Shown here: positions 38,367-49,289 of the stretch, one piece after another
Layout: every line of letters starts with the position of its first letter
Numbering within the stretch: the first letter of the stretch is position 1
Source of the DNA: Saposhnikovia divaricata
Taxonomy: Eukaryota > Streptophyta > Magnoliopsida > Apiales > Apiaceae
Direction: 5' to 3'
Length of the DNA stretch: 64,000 nucleotides
NCBI GenBank assembly: GCA_036435485.1
Contig: CM071594.1
Coordinates: forward strand, 195,390,216 to 195,454,215
Position numbers and translations under genes: made by a program
Notes under the pieces: model-generated
Databases searched by the model: none
The model's input: the letters and a program-made list of their open reading frames with translations, nothing else
What the model was told of the DNA's origin: nothing

Positions 38367-38885
38367 CTGCCGCAAGTGTTCATTGCGGCAGGGAAAAAGA
38401 CACCTGCCGCAATGAAGGGTTGCGGCAGCGTTTTAATTTAAAATTAATAAAAAATGGTAAATTAATGCCGCAATGAAGGGTTGCGGCAGCGTTTTAATTT
38501 AAAATTAATAAAAAATGGTAAATTAATACATTATAAAATAAAAAATGTTTATAAAATTTGAATTATTATATAAAATTTTAAATAAATTATTATAGTTTTA
38601 TATTTAATAAAAGTAATAAATAATAATAAATTAATAAAAGCTGTTAATTTGAAATATAGAAACAAGTAAAAGAATGAAATTACGTTTTCACCCTCCAAAT
38701 TGCTGCCGCAATGATACATAGCGGATGAAATAAAATCTGAAATTACGTTTTTACCCTTATTAATGCCGCAATGAATCATTGCGGATATATTAAAATACGG
38801 AATTACTTTTTTACCCTTAAATCTGCTGCCGCAATGATACAATGCGGATACGAGAAGTATACAACCACCCATTGCGGCTTCCGCG
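38367..38885. repeat. Palindrome array, left MULE end
   Basis: Copies of the CTGCCGCAATGA-N2-CATTGCGGCAG-type motif start at 38367, 38404, 38466, 38703, 38764 and 38825, with a half-site near 38868. Two lie in a 62-bp tandem duplication. Mismatches often preserve one perfect arm (GCCGCAATGA). Confidence 0.9.
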
Positions 38886-38972
38886 ACATGAACTAACCCT
38901 AATTAAGCACAGAGCTCAGGCGATTTCAGGCGACTCCGGGCGATTTCAGGCGATTTACACAAAGAGCTGCGA

Positions 38973-41900
38973 ATGTCAGGCGATCTTCCTCCTCAAGGTA
39001 TCTTCTAATTAACACTTACACACATACGCATGTAGTTATACATACACACACGCACTACTATATACATGGTTTGATTCATTTTTAACTGTGGGTGGTGTTT
39101 ATTTACTTCATTTTAGTTGAAATCATGAATTAAATTGAATTATTAGGGTTCATATTTCGAATTTTACCCATTTTTGGTTTGAATTAGTTTGAAATTAGGG
39201 CTTTTACCCTCAATTGAGTTGAAATTAGGGTTTCTCATCTTTAATTAGGTTGAATTAGCTCGAAATGCCCAATTTAGAATTAGGTTTCGAATTATTATCC
39301 AAATTTTTATTAAAACTATGAATTAATTCGAATTATTAGGGCTTATAATTATGAAATTATAATTATAAATTTTTTTATGAGTTGTGGAAATTTTAATTCG
39401 AATTTTTGAATTATTAATTTGAATTTTTGAGTTTAAAATTCAAATTTATGAATTAATATGATTTATTAATTCGAATTTTGATTAATTAGTGTTATTAGTA
39501 CTGCATTTTATTTGATAAATGATATTCATTGTTAATTTATTCTTGTTTTAAATATGTCTTCATGGAATGATAATTTTAGCCAAATTTGGTACATGTTTAT
39601 GAAATGTGCCTTATTTCTTTGATTTTGCACATTGCAGATGCTATGGATATGCAGTGCGGCCCTCTCGATATGTCCCTCTTGACCATGCAGGATGATCATA
39701 TTAGCAGTCACATATGGCAGGGGGGTGAGCGGGAGAAGTTGGATGTCCGCCAGTTGACAGCCAACCTCGACGATTGGGTATTTGATGACACCCAGGTTAG
39801 TTTGATGTCAGACTGGGGTTTCCGAGCGTTTACTAACCCACGCTCGATTCCCCAGAACGACATCCGAATGATCACAGCATTGGTGGAGAGGTTTAGGCCA
39901 GAGACCAACACCTTTCATTTCCCATTTGGTGAGATTACCATCACTCTAGAAGATGTTTACATGATATTGGGTTTGCCTGTTCGTGGTCGTGCTGTTACTC
40001 ATACAGAGCTTTCCACACCGAAGCCATATTGGCTAAGACAGTGGCATGATTTGAGGTTGAATGAGAAGGAACGCAAAGATATGTATAAAAAAGGTTTGCA
40101 TTTTAATCCATAAATTCTAATTTCTTGCATTTTAATCCTTTATTTGTTTAATTTTTGCATGTTATACCTTAAATTTTCATTTCTTTGCAATTTAGGTGGG
40201 GTGAAGCTTCATAGGTTGAGGGAAATCTATAAAAAGAAACCGGAGAATCCTTCTCCCGAGTTTATCGAGCATGATGACCTTGTGTACACCCGGGCTTATC
40301 TTTTTTACATCATTGGGGGTGTGCTCTTTCCTTCATCGAACAGAGACGTCGTGCATCCTAGGTACTTCTTAACTTCATTTCTCTCTCTAGTCCTTGCAAT
40401 TTATGCTTGAATTTATACCTTAAATTTATACCTTAAATTTCACATTTCTTGCATGTTCATCCTTAATTTCTCCAATTATTGAATTCTTACCTTAATTTGC
40501 ATTTCCTGAATTTTTTACAGGTATTTACAGTTAATCCAGAATGTGCATGAGATTAAGGACTATGCCTGGGGAGCTGCGGTGTTGAGTTATTTGTACAGGG
40601 GTTTGGCCAATGCTGCTCAGAAGGGTGCCAAAGCTATTAATGGATGCACCATGCTTTTGCAGCTTTGGTCTTACGAGAGGTTGTTGCCTGGGGCACCGAA
40701 GATAGCACCTCGTACGGATTTTGTTTGGCCGAGGGCATTGGCATGGGCTGAGCCGATAGCTGAGAGGAGGGTTAACCCCCACCACCATACAGGTCTTTAT
40801 CGGGGGGACTTTGACAGCTTTCAGCTTGGTTGGCTGACATGGCAGCCTTATCAGAGATTTTATGACATCCAGGATGTTTCTGTGGATTATAATATCGATC
40901 TGATGGATGCTCACTATATGGCCCTCGGTCGTGTCCCTCTCATTTCCATGGATATTGTTGAGTATGTCATGCCAGACAGAGTCTTGAGACAGTTTGGGAT
41001 TCTACAGCATATCCCACAGGACCCGGTTGACATGACTTCACTACGGACGGAGAGAGCATCTCGTTGGGTGCGGGACAATCATACCGTGACCTTGGCAGAT
41101 TACGTTGAGGAGTGGCATGCTTTTAATGATGGCATGATACCCATTGTTGAGGAGGGTAATTACGTGTCTACAGAGGAGTACATGTATTGGTACAGGCGCG
41201 TCAGTAAGTTAAGGATTGCTCCATTTGTGGCTGAGCATCGCGCTAAGATTGTGCCTCGTGACTGGTATCCCCAGCAGGACATGGCTGATGCGGTATGCAT
41301 TTTATACCGTTATTTCTCTAATTCATGCATTTTAGACCTTTATTTCTCCAATTCATGCATTTTAGACATTTATTTGTATAATTCTGCATTTTAGACCTTT
41401 ATTTATATACTTTTGCACTTTAGACCTTTATTTCTCTAATTCCTGCATCTTAATACTTCAATGCAGCTGGATTGTGGAATGAGGACATTACATGCCATTT
41501 ACAAGCGTGATCCCCCCGAGTGGTTCTTTGATTTGATCACTGAGTTTTTGGGTCGTTATGATCGGATCACTACTGAGTGGAGGGGTCCAGGATTTATCAG
41601 ACCTAGTTTTGATAGACCCTCTCGTGCACATGATATGTATATTGATCCCAGCGGTCCTTCATCTTCACAGCAGCCTCCACTAGCCGTCTCTCAGAAACGT
41701 TTGCGTGAGGTAGTAATCTTTTGATACTTGTTATCTTTGAATGTAGTGGATTGAATATATGTATGATTGTTGTATATGTTATTGTAGGTTGAGATTGTTG
41801 ACTGTCATGCTTCACTTACGCACGATGCCACACCTCATGTCTCTTATAAACGTCCTCGTCAGGTAGTAATCCTTAATGCTAGGTTTAATTCGAGTCACTT

Positions 41901-44900
41901 AGGAGGAATTATATATATAACTATATGATCGGTGCATTGACATATAATTGCAGGTTGAGACTACAGAAGCTCTTGCTACACAGCCTATCCCAGTCTCTAG
42001 CTCTCCTCATGTTCATATTGAGGTACTAATCTTTAATGTTGGGATCAACACTATATTAGCATGAATATGTTCCTGAATATTTTATATCTTGCGTTTAGTT
42101 ACTCATTTTGTATTTTAATGTAATGGTAGGTTAGTAATACTGCTCCTTCTCCTTCACAGCCTACCCCGGTATCTGTCCCCCCTCATGCTCATATTGAGGT
42201 ACTAATCTCTCCTTATTGTGATTTCCTTCTTATATACCAACTTTGAATATGTTCTTCATGTTTTTATCACATTGTGGTTGTAGGTTAGTACTATTCCTCC
42301 TGTGACAGAGTCGACCCCGGTATCTGTCCCCCCTCATGCTCATATTGTGGTACTAATCTCTCCTATTTGTGATTTTCTTCTTATTTACCATTGATAATTG
42401 TAGTTGTAATTTGACTTTTGTTATCATAATTGTAGGCTCCAATACCATGTGAGTTGGCAGTGGATAGCATAGACAACAAGGTTGCCTTTGGCATGGCTTA
42501 TCAAGATGGAGGAGAAATGAGTATGAAAATACATGGCAAGCCTATGCCTACTGGATGTCTGAGAGTGTCGGTGGATGGAGGAATTAAACTAGAAGCCTTG
42601 ATTCCAGTTCCGGTAGTTGGTGAGATGGAGATGGTCAAGCAAGCAATTGGATCTCATGTCGCATGGCCTAAGGAATGGATCATACCTCGAAATACCGAGG
42701 TTTGTATTTCTATAAATATAATATAATGCCATTTTATGTGCATGATGTGTAATTTTCCAACTTATAGTGATTCCCTTCTTAATGCCTGGTTTAATTCGAG
42801 TCACTTGTGGAGAAATATATGTATATATGATCGGTGTATCTTGTAGGTTGAGACTACAGCTGCTCCTCCTGTTACACAGACGACCCCGGTATCTAGCTCT
42901 CCTCCTTCACAGTCTACCCCGGTATCTATCCCCCTCATGCTCATATTAATCTCTCCTTACTGTAATTTCCTTCTTATATACCAACTTTTTATATGTTCTT
43001 CGTGTATTTATCTCATTGTGGTTGCAGGCTATCACTATTCCTGCTGTGACAGAGCCTACCCCGGCATCTGTCCCCCATCATGCTCATACTGAGGTACTAA
43101 TCTCTCCTATTTGTGATTTTCTTCTTATATACCATTGATAATTGTAGTTGTAATTTGATTTTTGTTATCATAATTGTAGGTTGAGACTACAGTTGAGACT
43201 ACAGCAGCTGCTCCTCCTGTTACACAGCCGACCCTGGGATCTAGCCCTCCTCCTTCAAAGTCTGTCCCCCCTGATGCTCATCTTGAGGTACTAATATGTC
43301 CTATTTGTGATTTTCTTTCTTATATACCAATTTTGAATATGTTCTTATCACATTGTGGTTGCAGGTTAGCCCTCCTCCTTCACAGCCGATACAGGTTCAT
43401 ACTACAGTTGCTCCTTCTCCTTCTACACCCATGGTAACACCTTTATCAGACCGCCCCATCCCTCCTGGTGTCAACCTTGACGTAATAATTTTTAACTTTG
43501 AAATAACCTTGACGTATTGTATTTGAAATGTGTATATGATTTTTGTATCTTCATCGAATGGCAGGTTGAAACCACTACTCTTGGTTCAGAGTTAACCCCA
43601 ATGGCGGGTGGACTTGTGAAGTTTGGTAGTATCAGTGGTATTATTCCTGATAGGTTAAGAGAAATGCTTGGGGTATGTATCTTGAATCATACATTCGTTT
43701 TGGCTTGCTATTTTTCTCATATGCCATGAATATCCATCATGAATAGGGGTCTTGACATGTATTTGCAGTTGGACACAAATGAGGATAAATACAAGGATCT
43801 GCAGAGGCGGACTGGTTATGAATCAGGTGATATGAAGAAGCCACTGAAAAATCGGAAAATCAACTGGCTGTTTAAGCATTGGTGGGGTGAAAAGCATAAT
43901 TTTATTAGGAGTGTTGGTGGGATGGTTCCGAAGCTTGCTTGGGAAAATGTCCAATGCCTAAAACGCGATCATGAAATGGAGTCGTCAGTTCTAGATGCAT
44001 ATGTTGAGATGCTGAAGCTTAGGGAGAGCACATATTTTCAGAATAAAGTGCTAGGACTAAAATGCAAGAGGTTCTTCCTTGGCATGAGTTATTTCACGAC
44101 TATTGCAGCTGGACATTGCACCGACGTGGAGGTAAATCAATTCAAATTTCTTGCATTTTAGTCCTTAATTTGGTTAATTATTGCATTTCGTAACTTATTG
44201 CCTCATTTTTCATTTTAAAATGCAAAATTATAGAAATAAGGTTATAAAATGCAAGAAATATAGAAATGAAGGTCTAAAATGCAAGAAATAGAGAAATGAA
44301 GGTCTAAAATGCAAAATTATAGAAATAAGGATATAAAATGCAAGAAATAGAGAAATGAAGGTCTACAATGCAAGATTATAGAAATGAGGTTCTAAAATGC
44401 AAGAAATATAGAAATGAAGGTCTAAAATGCAAGAAATAGAGAAATGTAGGTTTAAAATGCAAAATTATAGAAATAAGGATATAAAATGCAAGAAATATAG
44501 AAATGAAGGTCTAAAATGCAAGAAATAGAGAAATGAAGGTCTAAAATGCAAAATTATAGAAATAAGGTTATAAAATGCAAGAAATATATAAATAAGGGTC
44601 TAAAATGCAAGAAATAGAGAAATGAAGGTTTAAAATGCAAAATTATAGAAATGAGGTTCTAAAATGCAAGAAATATAGAAATGAAGGTCTAAAATGCAAG
44701 AAATAGAGAAATGAAGGTCTAAAATGCAAAATTATAGAAATAAGGATATAAAATGCAAGAAATAGAGAAATGAAGGCCAAAAATGCAAGATTATAGAAAT
44801 GAGGTTCTAAAATGCAAAAAATATAGAAATGAAGGTCTAAAATGCAAGAAATAGAGAAATGAAGGTCTAAAATGCAAAATTATAGAAATAAGGATATAAA

Positions 44901-46045
44901 ATGCAAGAAATAGAGAAATGAAGGTCTAAAATGAAAGATTATAGAAATGAGGTTCTAAAATGCAAGAAATATAGAAATGAAGGTCTAAAATGCAAGAAAT
45001 AGAGAAATGAAGGTCTAAAATGCAAAATTATAGAAATAAGGATATAAAATGCAAGAAATATAGAAATGAAGGTCTAAAATGCAAGAAATAGAGAAATGAA
45101 GGTCTAAAATGCAAAATTATAGAAATAAGGTTATAAAATGCAAGAAATATAGAAATAAGGGTCTAAAATGCAAGAAATAGAGAAATGAAGGTTTAAAATG
45201 CAAAATTATAGAAATGAGGTTCTAAAATGCAAGAAATATAGAAATGAAGGTCTAAAATGCAAGAAATAGAGAAATGAAGGTCTAAAATGCAAAATTATCG
45301 AAATAAGGATATAAAATGCAAGAAATAGAGAAATGAAGGTCTAAAATGGAGAAATAGAGAAATAATTCTTGCATTTCATAACTAATTTTCTCCTATTTGC
45401 AGATGCATCCAACTTGTAAAACTCCGGAGAAAATGAAAGACCAGGAACAGTTCTATCTTACCTACCAAGACCAGCACTTTGGGCCACCAATACACATGTG
45501 TGATGTTGCTTTGTTCCCCGTATGCACAGGTAATCATTGGTTTTTGTTTGTTGTGAACCTTGAAAGAATGAAATTGCTTTTAATTGATCCTCTCCGGGAG
45601 CATGCTCGACATTGTGACTTACGAAAGGCATACGCCAAGGAGATTTATGTCATGGTAATCTATGCTCTTCATAGTTATCTATTTCTTTCCTACTTATTTC
45701 TTTGTTCTTTTTTGAATATGTTTTTAATTTTTTGTGGTAAATTTGTAGGAAAAATTATTGCCGTGCATGCTTCATTTCTTGGAACCTTTGAGATTTGCTG
45801 AAGACGGTTTCATGGATGTGAAGTTCATTACGGATCGACCGAAGCAACAAGGCGGCTCTGATTGTGGTGTGTACGTTTGCAAGTATATGGATGCTATACT
45901 TGGCGGCATATCATTGAAAGATGCACGGTGGGACCCTGTATATGATGTTATGACTTTCCGATATCGCATAGCTTGGGAGCTTTTTAAAGGGGAAGCTCGG
46001 AGAATGACTAATGCCGGGTTACAACAGAGGAATCTAGGACTTTAG
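38973..46045 (+). CDS. PMD-DUF8039-Ulp1 protease fusion protein of the MULE (18 exons, about 1,196 aa)
   Basis: My GT-AG model is open throughout. Exons: 38973-38997, 39638-40093, 40196-40361, 40521-41292, 41467-41709, 41788-41862, 41954-42022, 42130-42198, 42284-42349, 42436-42699, 42847-42921, 43028-43093, 43180-43287, 43365-43481, 43565-43672, 43769-44131, 45403-45654, 45749-46045 (3,591 nt). Residues 20-550 are a plant mobile domain (motifs FHFPFGEITITLEDV, ILGLPV). Residues 550-860 are a Pro/Thr/Ser linker of repeated micro-exons around a DUF8039-like exon (CELAVDSIDN, AIGSHVAWPKEW). Residues 1015-1196 are a C48/Ulp1 SUMO-protease domain with His1059 (GNHWF), Asp1076 (LIDPL), Gln1131 and Cys1137 (QQGGSDCG), so the catalytic set is complete. 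Exon 11 needs an alternative donor at 42922 because its usual donor is lost. No sign of decay otherwise. Role in the element is unknown. Confidence 0.85.
41788..43481 (+). repeat. Tandemly amplified micro-exons with their introns
   Basis: Exons of 66-117 nt, all phase 0, mostly starting GTTGAG or GTTAGT and ending CATATTGAG, are separated by similar introns starting GTACTAATC. They encode VETT...P.TP(V/A)S.PPHAH-type units. Exons 6 to 9 and 11 to 14 are recognisable copies flanking the DUF8039 exon. Confidence 0.8.
44160..45370 (+). repeat. Minisatellite filling intron 16
   Basis: About 40 units of 29-30 bases, variants of AAATGCAAGAAATAGAGAAATG then AAGGTCT, in a higher-order pattern of about three units. 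The intron (44132-45402) is almost all repeat. Its first 60 bases carry the motif in the opposite orientation. Confidence 0.95.
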
Positions 46046-46429
46046 TTAATTTTGATCTTGTTTATTTGATTGTATTATTATTTTGTTAATTTTGCTCTGA
46101 AAGTAGTTAGTTGTATTGTTGTATTTATATTGGTTGGGATTCTGTTGATATGGTATTGCTGTGTTTATGTGGTTGAAACAGGTTTTAAATATGTAAGGAA
46201 AGCAGTAAAAACAAACTCCATATTGCAGTTTATTTTGCTGTATGTTTCTTAGTTTATTCCAGTTTTTCGAATATTAGGAAAAAAAAACAGGGGAAAACAG
46301 GGAGGAGAGAGAAAGGCACCTGCATTCCCTCCTGCCGCAATGAGGCGTTGCGGAGAGGATCCTATCCGCAATGAGTCATTGCGGCAGTGTTGATTTAGTT
46401 TATATATTGCTTTCTGTAACTTAATCGGC

Positions 46430-46542
46430 AGATGTGGCATTCCTGGCCGGGTGGGTTTGAGCTTATTGGAACTCTGTAGTTAAACGTGCTTGAGCTGGAG
46501 TAATCTTAGGATGGGTGACCTTCCGGGAAGCCCATTTTTTTT
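46430..46542 (+). ncRNA. 5S-rRNA-derived module A with T8 terminator
   Basis: 46459-46530 aligns without gaps to the middle of plant 5S rRNA. It includes a box-A-like AGTTAAACGTGCTTGAGC and a box-C-like TTAGGATGGGTGACC. The preceding GATGTGGCATTCCTGG (46431) resembles the 5S 5' end. A TATATATT lies about 28 bases upstream, as in plant 5S promoters, and a T8 run (46535-46542) follows directly. A Pol III transcript of about 105 nt is possible. Not a functional rRNA: many bases differ and the 3' third is absent. Confidence 0.6.
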
Positions 46543-46984
46543 CCTCCATTCTATTTTTTTTTTTTATCTTTTGCTCATAAAATTCAAATTTTTTTTCTTT
46601 TTGGAAATAAAAATAGTGTTTTTCTATTTTTCGGAAATTTTAGGATTAAGCTCTATTTTATTATTTTTAAAAATGAAAAATATATTTTTCAGGAATTTTA
46701 GGATTAAACTATATTTTATTCGTTTTTTCCGAATATTTGGAAAAAGAAATAAATTAATTATTATGTTTTACAATTTTAAATTCAAAATTTGGAAAAATGT
46801 TTTTTTTCAATTTGTTCGAATTTTAAATTAAATCATACGAATAAAAATTACATTTTCGTTTTTAAGATTTGCACATAAAATATTATGAAATTAAAAAAAA
46901 AAAAAGCATTCTGCATCCTATCCGCAATGAGTCATTGCGGCAGTGTAGATTTAGTTTTCATATAATTTTCTGTAACTTAATAGT

Positions 46985-47099
46985 CAGATGTGGCATTCCT
47001 GGCCGGGTGGATTTGAGCTTGTTGATACTCTGTAGTTAAACGTGCTTGAGCTGGAGTAATCTTAGGATGGGTGACCTTCTGGGAACCCCATTTTTTTTT
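46985..47099 (+). ncRNA. 5S-rRNA-derived module B with T9 terminator
   Basis: Same block at 47015-47086 with a few differences from module A (GTTGATACTC, CTTCTGGGAACC), followed by T9 at 47091-47099. The upstream CATATAATT replaces the TATA-like sequence. Confidence 0.58.
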
Positions 47100-47560
47100 A
47101 TCTTTTGCTCATAAAATTCAAATTTTTTTTCTTTTTGGAAATAAAAATAGTGTTTTTCTATTTTTCGGAAATTTTAGGATTAAACGCTATTTTATTATTT
47201 TTAAAAATGAAAAATATTTTTTTCAGGAATTTTAGGATTAAACTATATTTTATTCGTTTTTTCCGAATATTTGGAAAAAGAAATAAATTAATTATTATGT
47301 TTGACAATTTTAAATTCAAAATTTGGAATATCCGCAATGACTGATTAAATGGAATATTATGAAATTAAAATACAAAAAAAAGCATCGTTTTATTCGTTTT
47401 TTCCAAATATTAAATGGAATATGAGTAGACGCTGCCGCAATGAGACATTGCGGCTGTCTATTCTAGTCAAAATTATATTCCCAAAAATGACGCCAGCTGA
47501 CGTAACCTGCCGCATTGAGGCGTTGCGGCAGGGAATCTACTGCCGCATTGAGTCATTGCG

Positions 47561-47678
47561 TCTAGCTTTCTCAGCTTTTTACGAGGCGTTCAAATTACAT
47601 TCCCAAAAATTCAAATGTTATTTTCAAGTTCATTAAATTTTGTTTTGAATTTTAAGATTTTTACTCTCAATTTTTTTC
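47561..47678. promoter_or_regulatory. AT-rich upstream region of the small ORF
   Basis: Lies between the last palindrome (47540-47560) and the TATA box at 47679. No other motif recognised. Confidence 0.35.
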
Positions 47679-47686
47679 TATAAATA
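47679..47686 (+). promoter_or_regulatory. TATA box of the small coiled-coil ORF
   Basis: TATAAATA, 101 bases upstream of the ATG. A pyrimidine/A-rich leader typical of plant 5' UTRs follows. Confidence 0.6.
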
Positions 47687-47779
47687 CTCACTCTAATTCA
47701 TTATCAACCACCTAAGTTCATTTTCTTCAATTTTTTCTCCAACCTAAGTTTTTCATTTTCTTTATCAACCTAACTTGTC

Positions 47780-47968
47780 ATGGATGCAAAAAATGAAAAG
47801 GAGGCTATTTTACAAAAGAAGTTGAAAGAAGCTAAAGTAAAGATCTTGGTTCTTGAAGATCAAGTTATTGATTTGGAGGTGAAGGTTGAAGATCTCCAAG
47901 AAACATTGGAAGAGTCTAAAATGGAGATTGCATATTTGAAGAAATTGTACGGGCACGAAGATCCGTAG
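47780..47968 (+). CDS. Small coiled-coil protein of the MULE (62 aa)
   Basis: ATG 47780 to TAG 47968. The 62 residues are highly charged, with Leu/Ile/Val at heptad-like spacing (KILVLEDQVIDLEVKV, LKKLYG), so a single parallel coiled coil is expected. It has its own TATA box and leader, and AATAAA-type signals follow near 48010. It lies between the PMD-Ulp1 gene and the transposase. I recognise no family. It could be a dimerisation partner or regulator of the transposase, or a relic of a longer gene. Codon use looks ordinary, and the ORF is not overlapped by another coding frame. Confidence 0.5.
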   Translation: MDAKNEKEAILQKKLKEAKVKILVLEDQVIDLEVKVEDLQETLEESKMEIAYLKKLYGHEDP

Positions 47969-48386
47969 AGGGAGAAGAAGGAGGCTACCAATCTACCACG
48001 GGCATGGAAATAAAAAAATTGTATTTTGATGTTTTAGCCCCTCCCAAAATATTTATTAATGAATTAAAATCTTGTTTTGTTGCTTTTTCTAAACATTTTG
48101 TATTATTAGCTTAAAATGTGTCTCAAATTCAATTAACAAAAATATATCTAACGATATTCCTGAAAAATAAAATATAGTTTAATAAAATATAGTTTCATCC
48201 TAAAATTCCAGAAAAATAGAAAAATATTATTTTTCATTTATAAAAAGAAAAAAAATTGATTTTTATAAGAAAAAGATAAAAAAATCGAATCTTTAAAAAA
48301 AACACTATTTTTATTTCCAAAGAAGAAAAAAAATTGAATTTTATAAGCAAAAGATAAAAAAAAAAAAAAAAAAAATAGAATCGAGG

Positions 48387-48499
48387 AAAAAAAATGGGCT
48401 TCCCGGAAGGTCACCCATCCTAAGATTACTCCAGCTCAAGCACGTTTAACTGCAGAGTCCCAATTAGCTTAAATCCAACCGGCCAGGAATGCCACATCT
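48387..48499 (-). ncRNA. 5S-rRNA-derived module C with T8 terminator
   Basis: Minus-strand copy of modules A and B (core 48399-48470), with the same box-A-like and box-C-like sequences and a T8 run (A8 at 48387-48394 on the plus strand). Palindrome 48542-48565 lies upstream of it, as in A and B. Confidence 0.58.
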
Positions 48500-48541
48500 G
48501 CTTATTAAGTTACAGAAAACAATATGGAAACTAAATCTTCA

Positions 48542-49011
48542 CTGCCGCAATGACTCATTGCGGATAGAATGCCTTTTTTTTTTCCAATTTCATAATATTT
48601 TATGTGCAAATCTTAAAAACGAAAAATTAATTTTTATTCGTAATATTTAATTTAAAATTCGAAAAACATGAAAAAAAATATTTTTCCAAATTTTGAATTT
48701 AAAATTGTCAAACATAATAATTAATATATCTCTTTTTCCAAATATTCCTTTTAAAAATTCGAAAAAAACGAATAAAATATAGTTTCATCCTAAAATTCCA
48801 GAAAAATAGAAAAATATTATTTTTCATTTCTAAAAAGAAAAAAAAATTGATTTTCTCTCAACTACTGCATTTCCAAAAAAAAATTAAAAAACAGAACAGG
48901 GGAAAACAGGGGAGGAGAGAGAAAAGCTACTGCATTATTTCTATCCGCAACGCCTCCTTGCGGATAGCCGCAATGAGGGGTTGCGGCTATCCGCAATGAG
49001 GCGTTGCGGAT
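48542..49011. repeat. Palindromes upstream of module C and three back-to-back copies in the foldback
   Basis: One copy at 48542-48565. Three contiguous 23-bp copies at 48943-48965, 48966-48988 and 48989-49011, alternating ATCCGC and AGCCGC starts. Confidence 0.9.
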
Positions 49012-49107
49012 AGAGATAATGCAGTAGCTTTTCTCTTTCCTCCCCTGTTTTCCCCTGTTCTGTTTTTTAATTTTTTTTTGGAAATGCAGTAGTTGAGAGA
49101 AATTCGA
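48847..49107. repeat. Near-perfect 260-bp foldback
   Basis: Arms of about 95 bases (from TTTCTCTCAACTACTGCATT to CTGCATTATTTCTATCCGC and its complement) enclose the three contiguous palindromes. I see only a handful of mismatches, for example TATTTC against GAGATA next to the loop. Confidence 0.9.
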
Positions 49108-49289
49108 TTTTTTTTTCATATAAAATAATTCATTTTTAATGAAAATTAAAGACTCAATATTTTATCATATCATATATTTCAATATTTTTAATTATTATTA
49201 TTACAATTGCATGGATTGCATATTTGTACCTTACATTGAAAATTAAGATTACAATTGCATTGATCAAATATTACATAATAAAATTGAAA

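Larger units (their letters stand above)
46364..47330 (+). repeat. Direct tandem repeat of about 555 bp (palindrome + 5S-like module + AT-rich tail)
   Basis: The unit from 46364 recurs from 46920, with the palindrome, 5S-like block and tail (ATTCAAATTTTTTTTC, TTTTCGGAAATTTTAGGATT) in the same order. The second copy is cut at about 47330. A third copy lies inverted at about 48120-48565. Confidence 0.85.
46332..47560. repeat. Palindrome array, middle of MULE (first part)
   Basis: Full copies at 46332, 46364, 46920, 47432, 47507 and 47540, with a half-site at 47333. They flank the 5S-like modules and the promoter of the small ORF. Confidence 0.88.

Noticed and set aside
46430..48499. Functional 5S rRNA genes
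   Set aside because: Only the central two thirds match, many bases differ, and the 3' end that pairs with the 5' end of 5S rRNA is missing. Annotated as 5S-derived modules instead.
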